In this document: in pieces, positions 26,044 to 33,757 of the stretch
Layout of the letters: each line of letters starts with the position of its first letter
Numbering within the stretch: the first letter of the stretch is position 1
Program-made: the position numbers and the translations under genes
NCBI GenBank assembly: GCA_050732575.1
Contig: JBOHRF010000001.1
Span: 1 to 64,000, forward strand
From: JBBDWZ01 sp050732575
GTDB lineage: Bacteria; Gemmatimonadota; Gemmatimonadetes; Longimicrobiales; RSA9
Reading direction: 5' to 3'
DNA length: 64,000 nt
The notes under the pieces: model-generated
What the model saw: the letters and a program-made list of their open reading frames with translations, nothing else
What the model was told of the DNA's origin: nothing
Databases searched by the model: none

Positions 26044-26877
26044 ATGGCGAAAGTGATGGCGAAGCCGGCGGCAGAAGAAGCAGTGAAGAAGCTGGTTCGC
26101 TATGAGAGGCGCGGCGGCATCGCGCTGCTCACATTGGAGGATCCGCCCGCGAACACGTACACGCACGAGATGATGCGGGACCTTGACGACGCGATTCTGC
26201 AAGCCCGTTTCGATGATGACGTGCATGTGATCGTGCTCACGGGCGCAGGTGAGAAATTTTTCTGTGCGGGCGCCAACATCAGTATGCTCAACAGCGTGAC
26301 GCCGCAGTTCAAGTACTACTTCTGTCTGCACGCCAATGAAACGCTGAACCGGTTGGAGCAAACGCCCAAGCTGGTGATTGCCGCGCTCAACGGGCACACG
26401 GTTGGTGGCGGTCTGGAGATCGCCATGGCCGCTGACCTGCGTATTGCGCGGCGCGGCGCGGGCAAAATCGGACTGCCTGAAGTCAACCTGGGTGTGTTGC
26501 CGGGGACCGGCGGCACGCAGCGTCTCACACGGCTGGTGGGTAAAGCTGCAGCCATCGAACTGATGATCACGGGCCGCACATTCGACTTCGATGAAGCCAA
26601 GAAGCTGGGCATCGTGACCGACGTATGGGATGCGGAGAGCGCGGGTCCGTTCCTGGATCGCGTACTCGAATACGCAGCGCAGTTCGCGCCCCCCAACATG
26701 GCGTCCAAGGCGGTGGGCAACATCAAGCGGTCGGTGCAAACGGGCGCCGAATTGCCGTTCCAGGATGCGTTGGCGGTAGAGCGCGAGCTGCAGCAGTTGC
26801 TGTTCCAAAGTTCGGATGCCAAAGAGGGGCTGGCTGCCTACGTCGAGAAGCGAAAGGCCGAGTTCAAGGGTCGCTGA
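26044..26877 (+). CDS. enoyl-CoA hydratase/isomerase family protein
   Basis: A 277-residue crotonase-fold enzyme hydrating 2-enoyl-CoA. Both catalytic glutamates of the classic hydratase are present: Glu125 (HTVGGGLEIAMAADL) and Glu146 (GLPEVNLGVLPGTGGTQRL). The oxyanion segment FFCAGANI is at 73-80. It is unusual in an approximately 20-residue N-terminal extension. The ATG at 26044 is preferred because CGGAGGA lies 3 bases upstream. It directly follows the TetR gene. Confidence 0.93.
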   Translation: MAKVMAKPAAEEAVKKLVRYERRGGIALLTLEDPPANTYTHEMMRDLDDAILQARFDDDVHVIVLTGAGEKFFCAGANISMLNSVTPQFKYYFCLHANETLNRLEQTPKLVIAALNGHTVGGGLEIAMAADLRIARRGAGKIGLPEVNLGVLPGTGGTQRLTRLVGKAAAIELMITGRTFDFDEAKKLGIVTDVWDAESAGPFLDRVLEYAAQFAPPNMASKAVGNIKRSVQTGAELPFQDALAVERELQQLLFQSSDAKEGLAAYVEKRKAEFKGR

Positions 26878-26914
26878 GTGAAGAGAACGGCTGGGTGAGG
26901 GCGAGGTTTCGAGG

Positions 26915-28384
26915 ATGGCGACTACGCAGACAGAGGTTGCTCGCAAAGCGCCCGACCGATTGTTCATTGGCGGCGAATGGGTCGATTCCGCGACTACGTT
27001 TGCGGTCTACAATCCGGCGACGGGCGATGTACTGACCGAGGTAGCCGAGGCCGGTGAATCACACGTTGATGCCGCAGTAAATGCGGCCAGGCGCGCGTTT
27101 GGCGCCCAGGAATGGAGCGGTCTGGATGCCACGGATCGCGGCGCGTTGTTGTGGCGGTTGGCCGACGCCGTACAGGCGCGTTCGGCCGACCTGATTCGGC
27201 TGGAAGTGCTCAACAACGGCAAGCCGCTGCGCGAAGCACAGATCGATCTGCGTGAAACCGTAGATGCATTTCGCTACTACGCAGGCTGGACCACAAAGCT
27301 GCAGGGTGACACCATCCCGGTGCGCGGCAACGTCCTCAACTATACACTGCGCGAGCCGGTGGGTGTGGTCGGCGCCATCATTCCCTGGAATTTTCCCCTG
27401 CTCATGGCGGCCTGGAAAGTGGCGCCCGCGCTTGCGTGTGGTAACACGGTTGTGCTCAAGCCGGCGGAACAGACGCCGCTCACCGCGCTCGAACTCGCTG
27501 CCATTGCAACGGAGGCCGGCCTTCCGAAAGGTGTGCTCAACGTTGTGCCCGGGCTGGGCGAAACGGCAGGTGCGGCCCTGGTCCGCCACCCGGGAGTGGA
27601 CAAGATCGCGTTCACGGGTTCGACCGCAGTGGGCAAGATCATCATGCGGGATGCGGCGGAATCGCTGAAGAAGGTCTCGCTGGAGCTGGGCGGAAAGTCT
27701 CCCAACATCGTGTTTGACGATGCCGATGTCGAAGCGGCAGTGCGCGGTTCGTTCAACGCCATCTTCTACAATACGGGCCAGTGCTGTACGGCTGGCTCGC
27801 GGTTGCTGGTTCACAGGGCCGTGCACGACCAGCTCATGGACAAGCTGGTTGAGCGGGCAAAAAAGCTGCAGCCGGGCGACCCGTTGGATCCAAAAACGCG
27901 CGTGGGCCCGCTCATTTCGGAAGAACAACTCAAACGAGTCCTGAGCTTCATCGAAAGCGGAACGGGCGAGGGCGCATCCCTGCTCACGGGCGGTCGGCGC
28001 TGGCAGCAGCACGGTTTCGAGCGCGGCTACTGGGTGGAGCCAACCATTTTCGATGGTGTGGCCGCTGAGCACACCATAGCGCAAGAAGAAATCTTTGGGC
28101 CCGTTCTGGCCGCGCTCACCTTTTCCGATGAAGATGAGGCGGTGGCCCTCGCCAACCGCACGATTTATGGGCTGGCCGCGGGGGTATGGACGTCCAGCGT
28201 GAAACGAGCGCATCGAGTAGCTCGGCGGCTGCAGGCAGGAACCGTTTGGATCAATACCTATCATCCGCTCGATGCGGCCTCACCGTTTGGTGGCTATAAG
28301 CAGTCGGGCTACGGTCGAGAACTCGGCGCCTATGCGCTCGATCTGTACACGCAGATCAAAAGCGTTTGGGTTGACCTCAACTGA
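26915..28384 (+). CDS. NAD(P)-dependent aldehyde dehydrogenase
   Basis: A 489-residue aldehyde dehydrogenase superfamily enzyme of the general ALDH1/2-like class, converting an aldehyde to its carboxylic acid. PWNFPLL is at 157-163, the catalytic base is Glu257 in LELGGKSPN and the nucleophile is Cys291 in GQCCTAGSR. The NPFG-like closing motif is SPFGGYKQSGYGRE. It is not the fused PaaZ type, as no hotdog domain is attached. It lies between a hydratase and a thiolase gene, so the substrate is probably an intermediate or precursor of the same acyl-CoA route. Confidence 0.94.
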   Translation: MATTQTEVARKAPDRLFIGGEWVDSATTFAVYNPATGDVLTEVAEAGESHVDAAVNAARRAFGAQEWSGLDATDRGALLWRLADAVQARSADLIRLEVLNNGKPLREAQIDLRETVDAFRYYAGWTTKLQGDTIPVRGNVLNYTLREPVGVVGAIIPWNFPLLMAAWKVAPALACGNTVVLKPAEQTPLTALELAAIATEAGLPKGVLNVVPGLGETAGAALVRHPGVDKIAFTGSTAVGKIIMRDAAESLKKVSLELGGKSPNIVFDDADVEAAVRGSFNAIFYNTGQCCTAGSRLLVHRAVHDQLMDKLVERAKKLQPGDPLDPKTRVGPLISEEQLKRVLSFIESGTGEGASLLTGGRRWQQHGFERGYWVEPTIFDGVAAEHTIAQEEIFGPVLAALTFSDEDEAVALANRTIYGLAAGVWTSSVKRAHRVARRLQAGTVWINTYHPLDAASPFGGYKQSGYGRELGAYALDLYTQIKSVWVDLN

Positions 28385-28389
28385 ATAAC

Positions 28390-29595
28390 ATGGCACGCGA
28401 AGTCTGGATTGTCGCTGCAATGCGCACGCCCATTGGACGGCATGGCGGCGCGCTCGCCCAAGTGCGTCCCGATGATTTGGCCGCGGTTGCGATCGATGCG
28501 GCGGTCAAGCGGGCGGCGATAGACCCGGCCACCATTGACGATGTCGTGCTGGGCTGCGCGAATCAGGCGGGAGAAGACAATCGCAACGTAGCGCGCATGG
28601 CCGCGCTGCTGGCCGGCCTTTCCGTCGACGTGCCCGGCCAAACGGTGAACCGCCTGTGCGGCTCTGGACTGCAGGCCGTCAATAGTGCGTTTCACACGTT
28701 GGCTACAGGCGAGGCGGACGTGATCGTGGCCGGTGGCGTGGAATCGATGAGCCGCGCGCCCTATGTCATGCTGAAGCCTGAAGAGGCATACGCGCGGGGT
28801 GTGCCGCCGGTGGCGGACACCGTGCTGGGCTGGCGCTTCACGAATCCGCGCTTCCCCAGTGACTACACAGTTGCGCTGGGTGAAACCGCGGAGCGCGTGG
28901 CGGACCGCTTCGGCGTGACGCGCGCGCAGCAGGATGCGTTCGCGCTGCATAGTCAGCAGCGCACGGCGGCAGCGCAAACGAGTGGCCGATTTGCCGCAGA
29001 ACTGGTGGGCGTGAGCCTGCCGAGTCGAAAAGGCGAATCCAAATGCGTTGACCAGGACGAGCATCCCCGACCGGACACCACCCTCGAGCAGCTCGCCCGA
29101 TTGCCGGCCGCGTTTCGCAAGGACGGTACGGTCACCGCAGGCAATTCATCCGGCATCAACGATGGCGCTGCTGCCCTGGTGGTCATGAGCGCGGAGCGCG
29201 GGCAACATTCGGGTCTCTCACCACTGGCACGGGTGGTCAGCACGGGCGTTGCCGGTGTGGAGCCCGACTACATGGGCCTGGGTCCAGTACCGGCCAGTCG
29301 GCGTGCATTGAGCCGTGCAGGTTTGCGCGCGAATCAACTTCAGCTGGTGGAACTCAATGAAGCATTCGCGTCCCAGGCATTGGCTTGTATTACGGAACTC
29401 GAACTCGATCCCGAGACCGTCAACGTGAACGGCGGCGCCATTGCGCTGGGTCACCCGCTGGGCTGCTCCGGCGCTCGCATTCTGACCTCGCTCGTGCACG
29501 AGCTGCGGCGGCGCGGCGGTGGTTATGGCCTGGCCAGCATGTGCATCGGCGTGGGTCAGGGAATCGCAACCATTGTGGAAGTGTTTCCAGAATGA
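28390..29595 (+). CDS. acetyl-CoA acyltransferase (thiolase), PcaF/PaaJ-like
   Basis: A 401-residue degradative thiolase. The nucleophile is Cys90 (NRLCGSG), with the His in GHPLGCSG and the second Cys in CIGVGQG near the C-terminus. The N-terminal block GCANQAGEDNRNVARMAALL strongly resembles beta-ketoadipyl-CoA thiolases (PcaF, PaaJ), so the physiological substrate may be a dicarboxylic or longer 3-oxoacyl-CoA. It starts 5 bases after the aldehyde dehydrogenase and overlaps the next gene by ATGA. Confidence 0.93.
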   Translation: MAREVWIVAAMRTPIGRHGGALAQVRPDDLAAVAIDAAVKRAAIDPATIDDVVLGCANQAGEDNRNVARMAALLAGLSVDVPGQTVNRLCGSGLQAVNSAFHTLATGEADVIVAGGVESMSRAPYVMLKPEEAYARGVPPVADTVLGWRFTNPRFPSDYTVALGETAERVADRFGVTRAQQDAFALHSQQRTAAAQTSGRFAAELVGVSLPSRKGESKCVDQDEHPRPDTTLEQLARLPAAFRKDGTVTAGNSSGINDGAAALVVMSAERGQHSGLSPLARVVSTGVAGVEPDYMGLGPVPASRRALSRAGLRANQLQLVELNEAFASQALACITELELDPETVNVNGGAIALGHPLGCSGARILTSLVHELRRRGGGYGLASMCIGVGQGIATIVEVFPE

Positions 29596-30422
29596 CCACA
29601 CAGGCAGAGATCCTCAGCGAGCGGGAAGGTGCAGTGGGCTGGGTGCGCATCAATCGGCCGGCCCGACTGAATGCGTTTTCGCTTACCATGCGCGACGAGC
29701 TGGAAGCTGCCCTCGCGCAGATGGAAGCGGATGCCGACGTCCGCTGTGTCATCCTGACCGGTGTGGGACGCGCATTCTGCACGGGCGGCGATGTGCGTGT
29801 GATGCAGGAATTGATCGAAGCCGATGATATCGATCGGTTCGAAGAGCTGGTGCGCGCGGGCGCGCGCGTCGTGCAGCTCATCGACCGAATGAACAAACCG
29901 GTGATTGCGGCCGTGAATGGACCGGCTGTCGGTGCGGGTGCGTGCCTGGCTCTGGCCTGCGACCTGCGGCTGGCCAGTGAAGCAGCCACCGTTGGTTTCG
30001 GCTTCCTGCGAGTTGGGTTGCATCCGGATTGGGGAGGCAGCTACTTCCTGCCGCGCCTGCTGGGCAGCGCGCTGGCCGCTGAGTTCCTCTATACGGGCGA
30101 AATGATCAAGGCAGAACGAGGCGAGCGATTGGGTTTGTTCAATCGCGTGGTGGCACCCGGTGAACTGGATGCCGCCGCCCGCACGCTGGCCGGTCAAATC
30201 GTCGCGGGCCCGGCCGGCATCGTGACCGACGTAAAACGCACGTTGCGCCGCAGTCTCGAGAGCTCGCTCGATCAGGTTCTGGAGATGGAGACGGATGCGC
30301 AGCTCAGGGCCTTCAATTCACCGGATTTTCGGGAGGGCATTCTCTCCTTCCTGGAAAAGCGGGCTCCGCGTTTTTCGCGCCGTCCGCCCAATGGTATTCC
30401 GGTCCGAGAGCCAACCGTGTGA
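29592..30422 (+). CDS. crotonase-fold enoyl-CoA isomerase (PaaG-like)
   Basis: A 276-residue crotonase-fold protein. The position of the first hydratase glutamate is Cys118 (GPAVGAGACLALACD), while Asp146 in HPDWGGSYFLPR is kept. Loss of the first acid with this Asp is the pattern of PaaG and delta3-delta2 enoyl-CoA isomerases rather than hydratases. It starts by ATGA overlap with the thiolase and ends by GTGA overlap with the dehydrogenase. The combination PaaJ-like thiolase, PaaG-like isomerase and PaaH-like dehydrogenase is notable. Confidence 0.88.
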   Translation: MTTQAEILSEREGAVGWVRINRPARLNAFSLTMRDELEAALAQMEADADVRCVILTGVGRAFCTGGDVRVMQELIEADDIDRFEELVRAGARVVQLIDRMNKPVIAAVNGPAVGAGACLALACDLRLASEAATVGFGFLRVGLHPDWGGSYFLPRLLGSALAAEFLYTGEMIKAERGERLGLFNRVVAPGELDAAARTLAGQIVAGPAGIVTDVKRTLRRSLESSLDQVLEMETDAQLRAFNSPDFREGILSFLEKRAPRFSRRPPNGIPVREPTV

Positions 30423-31276
30423 GCCGCACCATCCAGCGGGTCTGCGTGGTCGGCGCAGGCACCATGGGCCACGGCATTGCGCAGGTGAGCGCCATGGCAG
30501 GCTACGACGTGCTGCTGCTGGACGCCAGCCGTGAGCTGGCCGAGCAGGGTCTGAGCCGTTTGCGCGAAAACCTGGAAGAAGGCGTAAAGCGCCAGAAAGT
30601 CTCTGGTGCGGAGCGGGATCAAACACTGGTTCGCATCAATGTGGGGCATGATGCAGCGCAAGCCGCGAGCTGCGATCTGGTGATTGAAGCCGTACCGGAA
30701 CGCATCGAGCTCAAGCAGAGCATCTTCCGTACTCTCGAGCAACACATCGACAGGACCGCGCTCCTGGCCACCAACACATCGAGTCTCAGTATCACGGAAC
30801 TGCAAGCGCAACTCCGGCGGCCCGACCGTTTTCTTGGTCTGCACTTTTTCAATCCCGTGCACATCAATCGGCTGGTCGAAGTCATCCACAGCGCACACAC
30901 GGCGCCCGCCACCGTCCAGTCCGGGCTCGAATACGTGCACCGACTGGGAAAGGAAGCCGTGGTGGTTCGAGACTCGCCCGGTTTTGCCACGTCGCGCCTG
31001 GGTGTCCTGCTGGGCCTGGAGGCGATGCGCATGGTGGAGGAAGGCGTAGCCAGTGCAGAGGACATTGATAAGGCATTGGAGCTCGGCTACCGCCATCCCA
31101 TGGGTCCGCTCAAGCTGACCGACCTGGTTGGACTGGACGTGCGGCTCGACATAGCGCGCTATCTGTACGAAAAACTCGGTGCCGAGCAATTCCGGCCGCC
31201 CGAGATCCTGGAGCGAATGGTGGCACAGGGCAAGCTGGGCAAAAAAACCGGTGAAGGCTTCTACACGTGGAATTGA
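30419..31276 (+). CDS. 3-hydroxybutyryl-CoA / 3-hydroxyacyl-CoA dehydrogenase
   Basis: A 285-residue NAD(P)-dependent dehydrogenase oxidising 3-hydroxyacyl-CoA, of the short Hbd/PaaH type without a fused hydratase. The Rossmann motif is GAGTMGHGIAQ (12-22). Ser121 (TNTSS), His142 (GLHFFNP) and Glu154 (LVEVI) are the catalytic residues by family comparison. The C-terminal HPMGPLKLTDLVGLD is a signature. It uses a GTG start sharing GTGA with the upstream gene, and its end overlaps the next gene by 10 bases. Confidence 0.95.
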   Translation: MSRTIQRVCVVGAGTMGHGIAQVSAMAGYDVLLLDASRELAEQGLSRLRENLEEGVKRQKVSGAERDQTLVRINVGHDAAQAASCDLVIEAVPERIELKQSIFRTLEQHIDRTALLATNTSSLSITELQAQLRRPDRFLGLHFFNPVHINRLVEVIHSAHTAPATVQSGLEYVHRLGKEAVVVRDSPGFATSRLGVLLGLEAMRMVEEGVASAEDIDKALELGYRHPMGPLKLTDLVGLDVRLDIARYLYEKLGAEQFRPPEILERMVAQGKLGKKTGEGFYTWN

Positions 31277-32061
31277 AGCAGCCTGCGTTCGAGACCTTGC
31301 GGCTGGAGCGGGATGGCCGCGTTGCCATCCTCATGGTAAACCGACCGGACAAACGCAACGCACTCAACGGCACAGTGCGGCGCGAGATCGTGCAGGCGCT
31401 CGACCATTTGCGCACGGATGATGAGGCGCGTGTGGTCATTTTCACGGGCGCGGGTGACAAGGCTTTCGTGGCCGGAGCCGACATTACCGAGTTTGCCGAG
31501 CGCAACGCGCTGGACCAACGTGCGGTCATGTCGGGCCGCGTCGTTTTTGAGGAAGTGGCGAATTTCGCCAAGCCAACTCTGGCTATGATCAATGGTTTCG
31601 CGCTGGGTGGCGGGTGTGAAATCGCGTTGGCCTGCGACCTGCGCTTGGCTGCGCGCTCGGCCCGATTGGGCCAACCGGAGATCAAGCTGGGCATCATTCC
31701 CGGCGGCGGCGGCACTCAACGACTCCCTCGAATGGTAGGACCCGGTCAGGCCATGCGGCTGATTCTTTCCGGTGAACTGATCAGCGCCGATGAAGCGGCG
31801 CGCATTGGTCTGGTAGATCAGGTATACGAAGACGCCGAACTGCGTGCTCAAACGCTGCAGCTGGCGCACTCCCTGGCCGGACATTCGCCGCTGGCCATGC
31901 AGCTGGCCAAAGACGCCATACGCGCAGCACTCGAGTCACCTTTGTCAGCCGGGCTACGCTACGAACGCGAATTGTTCCTCACCGCTTTTGCCAGTGATGA
32001 CAAACGAGAAGGCATGGCCGCCTTCCTGGAGAAACGAACGCCCACTTTCCGGGGCCGTTGA
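31267..32061 (+). CDS. enoyl-CoA hydratase (crotonase)
   Basis: A 264-residue classic crotonase. Glu118 (GFALGGGCEIALACDLRLA) and Glu138 (GQPEIKLGIIPGGGGTQRL) are both present, with AFVAGADI as oxyanion segment. It probably supplies the main hydratase step of the operon. The GTG start lies within the end of the dehydrogenase gene, a 10-base overlap pointing to coupled translation. The C-terminus FLEKRTPTFRGR is typical. Confidence 0.95.
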   Translation: MELKQPAFETLRLERDGRVAILMVNRPDKRNALNGTVRREIVQALDHLRTDDEARVVIFTGAGDKAFVAGADITEFAERNALDQRAVMSGRVVFEEVANFAKPTLAMINGFALGGGCEIALACDLRLAARSARLGQPEIKLGIIPGGGGTQRLPRMVGPGQAMRLILSGELISADEAARIGLVDQVYEDAELRAQTLQLAHSLAGHSPLAMQLAKDAIRAALESPLSAGLRYERELFLTAFASDDKREGMAAFLEKRTPTFRGR

Positions 32062-32063
32062 TC

Positions 32064-32312
32064 ATGAGAAAAAATCCATTCGGTGATGAACCATCGGACA
32101 CGCAACGAAACAACCCGTTTGGTGATTCGGAAGCCACCATGACCCCGGTGGAAGCAGCCATTCGCATGGAGCAGGCAGCGCGCAAGATTCGCAACTTGCG
32201 CTCACAACTCGGCGCCGAAGGATTGACCGTGCCCGCTACCCGGGAATTGATCGACGAAGTGGCTTCCGCACTGGAAGCAAGTGCGCGCGCATTGCGCCAA
32301 GTACGAGGCTGA
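32064..32312 (+). CDS. small protein with two NPFGD motifs, function unknown
   Basis: An 82-residue protein starting two bases after the crotonase gene. It has two copies of NPFGD in a disordered N-terminus (4-8 and 17-21), then a helical domain (about 27-80, PVEAAIRMEQAARKIRNLRS and ELIDEVASALEASARALRQ) that may form a helical hairpin or coiled coil. I do not recognise the family. Twin short linear motifs suggest docking to a partner, perhaps the acyl-CoA enzymes encoded with it. Its stop codon abuts the stop of the next, convergent gene with no gap. Confidence 0.65.
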   Translation: MRKNPFGDEPSDTQRNNPFGDSEATMTPVEAAIRMEQAARKIRNLRSQLGAEGLTVPATRELIDEVASALEASARALRQVRG

Positions 32313-32732
32313 CTAGGCGGCCTCCTCGCCCTGGCCTCCGGGACCGATGATGTCAGGCGCTGGCTCGGCGCCACGGGCGTTGGGTTCGGTCAGCTTCTCG
32401 CGGGCGGGCGTACGGTCGATCAATCGGGCCAGGAGAATACGTTCGGCCCGAATATCGTTGCCCACCGTGATCAGCAGCCGCGTGAGGTCGCCCGCGCCCC
32501 ACAGGACTACGGCCATGACCACGGTCCGCGCCAGCTCGCCCATGAGAATGGGCAGCGCGCGCATGCCCTCGAAGCGGATGCCGGCAATGAACTCACCCAC
32601 CACGGCAATCGCCAGGAAAATGGCGGCCGACTTGAAGAGCGTGCCGACCCACTTGAGGGCAGTGTACGGCTCGATGTCCGTCCGACGCACCGAAGTCACC
32701 AGAGCGCGGGGCGCCCGCTTGTTCGTTTCCAT
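32313..32732 (-). CDS. small integral membrane protein
   Basis: A 139-residue protein with two predicted transmembrane segments (about 32-52 and 64-88), cytoplasmic-type basic N-terminus and a Pro/Gly/Ala-rich hydrophilic tail from about 110. It shows no family motif I recognise. It is monocistronic on the minus strand, downstream of the rpmA terminator and convergent with the NPFGD gene. Confidence 0.7.
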   Translation of the reverse strand: METNKRAPRALVTSVRRTDIEPYTALKWVGTLFKSAAIFLAIAVVGEFIAGIRFEGMRALPILMGELARTVVMAVVLWGAGDLTRLLITVGNDIRAERILLARLIDRTPAREKLTEPNARGAEPAPDIIGPGGQGEEAA

Positions 32733-32818
32733 TCCCGAATCCCGTTTAATTCGCGTGAATCCGGGTGCAGAAACGGGGCCAGCAGGGACAAGTAGGGGTG
32801 ATGTAAGGCGAGAGAAAG

Positions 32819-32847
32819 GAAAAGGCCGGTCGACGAACCGGCTTTTT
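32819..32847 (-). terminator. intrinsic terminator of the rplU-rpmA operon
   Basis: Stem AAAGGCCGGT / ACCGGCTTTTT (plus strand 32821-32830 and 32837-32846, loop CGACGA) lying 6 bases beyond the rpmA stop. On the minus strand the hairpin is followed by CCTTTTCC. The T5 on the plus strand means it may act in both directions. Confidence 0.8.
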
Positions 32848-32852
32848 GCGCA

Positions 32853-33110
32853 TCAGGCCAGTGGGTAGACCGATATCCTTTGCCGCTTGCGATCGCGACG
32901 CTCGAATTGGACCACGCCATCGATCAGGGCATAGAGCGTGTCATCCCGTCCAATCGCCACATTGCGGCCTGGATGAAATACAGTGCCGCGCTGGCGCACC
33001 AGAATATTGCCCGCCAGCACATGCTCACCGCCGAAGCGCTTTATGCCCAACCGCTGAGAGTTGGAGTCCCGGCCGTTGCGGCTCGAGCCCACGCCCTTTT
33101 TGTGTGCCAT
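32853..33110 (-). CDS. rpmA: 50S ribosomal protein L27
   Basis: L27 (85 residues), whose N-terminal tail reaches the peptidyl-transferase centre. The start AHKKGVGSSRNGRDSNSQRL is the normal mature-type N-terminus without the Firmicute cleavable leader. GEHVLAGNILVRQRG and HPGRNVAIGRDDTLYA are family signatures. It follows rplU after 15 bases, the standard rplU-rpmA order; the usual obgE gene is not next. Confidence 0.98.
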   Translation of the reverse strand: MAHKKGVGSSRNGRDSNSQRLGIKRFGGEHVLAGNILVRQRGTVFHPGRNVAIGRDDTLYALIDGVVQFERRDRKRQRISVYPLA

Positions 33111-33125
33111 ACGCGTTACCCCTGT

Positions 33126-33440
33126 TCAGCGCGTGCGAATCGCGTCGATCCGAACTTCAGTGAACCCCTGGCGATGACCCTGCTTACGACGGTAGTTCTT
33201 GCGCCGTTTCCACTTGAAAATGATGACCTTCCTGGCCTTACCGTGGCGAACCACTTCACCGGTCACCTGCGCGCCCGCGACCTGGGGCGCGCCCACGGCC
33301 ACAGCGCCCTCACCACCGGTCAGTAGAACCTGGTCAAACGTGACCTGGTCGCCGACATCGGCTGACAACGACGGCACCTTGATGGTCTGGCCGGGCTCAG
33401 CGCGGAACTGTTTACCGCCGGTCTGAATAATCGCGTACAT
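33126..33440 (-). CDS. rplU: 50S ribosomal protein L21
   Basis: L21 (104 residues), binding 23S rRNA. It begins MYAIIQTGGKQFRAEPGQ and ends in the basic KWKRRKNYRRKQGHRQ segment seen in all L21. The ATG at 33440 is the correct start by family length; the frame is open for 75 more codons upstream, but only because the upstream region is a 9-bp repeat array without stops. It is cotranscribed with rpmA. Confidence 0.98.
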   Translation of the reverse strand: MYAIIQTGGKQFRAEPGQTIKVPSLSADVGDQVTFDQVLLTGGEGAVAVGAPQVAGAQVTGEVVRHGKARKVIIFKWKRRKNYRRKQGHRQGFTEVRIDAIRTR

Positions 33441-33473
33441 ATCGCTCGGCTCGAGTTTCGTAACAGACCGTAG

Positions 33474-33502
33474 AATTTGGTGGTTCTGAGAAAAACCGTC
33501 AA
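33474..33502 (-). promoter_or_regulatory. candidate rplU-rpmA promoter
   Basis: On the minus strand TTGACG (33497-33502), 17 bases, then CAAATT (33474-33479), leaving a leader of roughly 30 bases before rplU. The -35 matches consensus well, the -10 only moderately. Confidence 0.4.
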
Positions 33503-33520
33503 CCCAGAATGGCAACAGAT

Positions 33521-33638
33521 TGAACCGGGTGAGGCGGGATGAACCGGCTGCAGCGGATGAATTGGGTGAGGCGGATGAACCGGATGAAGCGGGTAAACCG
33601 GATGAATCGGCAGGACCGGATGAACCAGGTTGGTTCGG
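33521..33638. repeat. tandem array of degenerate 9-bp units upstream of rplU
   Basis: About 13 consecutive copies of a 9-bp unit, plus-strand consensus TGAACCGGA, with variants such as TGAAGCGGG, TAAACCGGA and TGAATCGGC, and one inserted base at 33539. It fills the 317-base gap between rplU and rng (33441-33757) along with the candidate promoter and the inverted repeat at 33742. A unit divisible by 3 and free of stops keeps several frames open, producing spurious ORFs. Confidence 0.85.
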
Positions 33639-33741
33639 TTGAACCAGGGTTGAACCGGTGCCCACCGGTTGGCTGCACCGGTGATCCGGCGGCCCAGAGT
33701 GTGGTCCCGAGGAAACCGGGGTCTGGTGTTATCCGGGGCAT

Positions 33742-33756
33742 CCCGGTTCAACCGGG
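33742..33756. repeat. inverted repeat directly after rng
   Basis: CCCGGTT-C-AACCGGG, a perfect 7-1-7 inverted repeat ending one base from the rng stop. It contains the 9-bp unit (CCGGTTCA) in reverse orientation. There is no T-run, so a protein-binding site is as likely as a terminator. Confidence 0.55.
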
Positions 33757-33757
33757 T

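Noticed and set aside
33521..33638. CRISPR array
   Set aside because: Units are contiguous 9-mers without spacers, and no cas gene is present.
33441..33665. 75-codon N-terminal extension of L21
   Set aside because: The frame is open only because the repeat unit lacks stops; L21 starts at MYAIIQTGGKQ in all families known to me.
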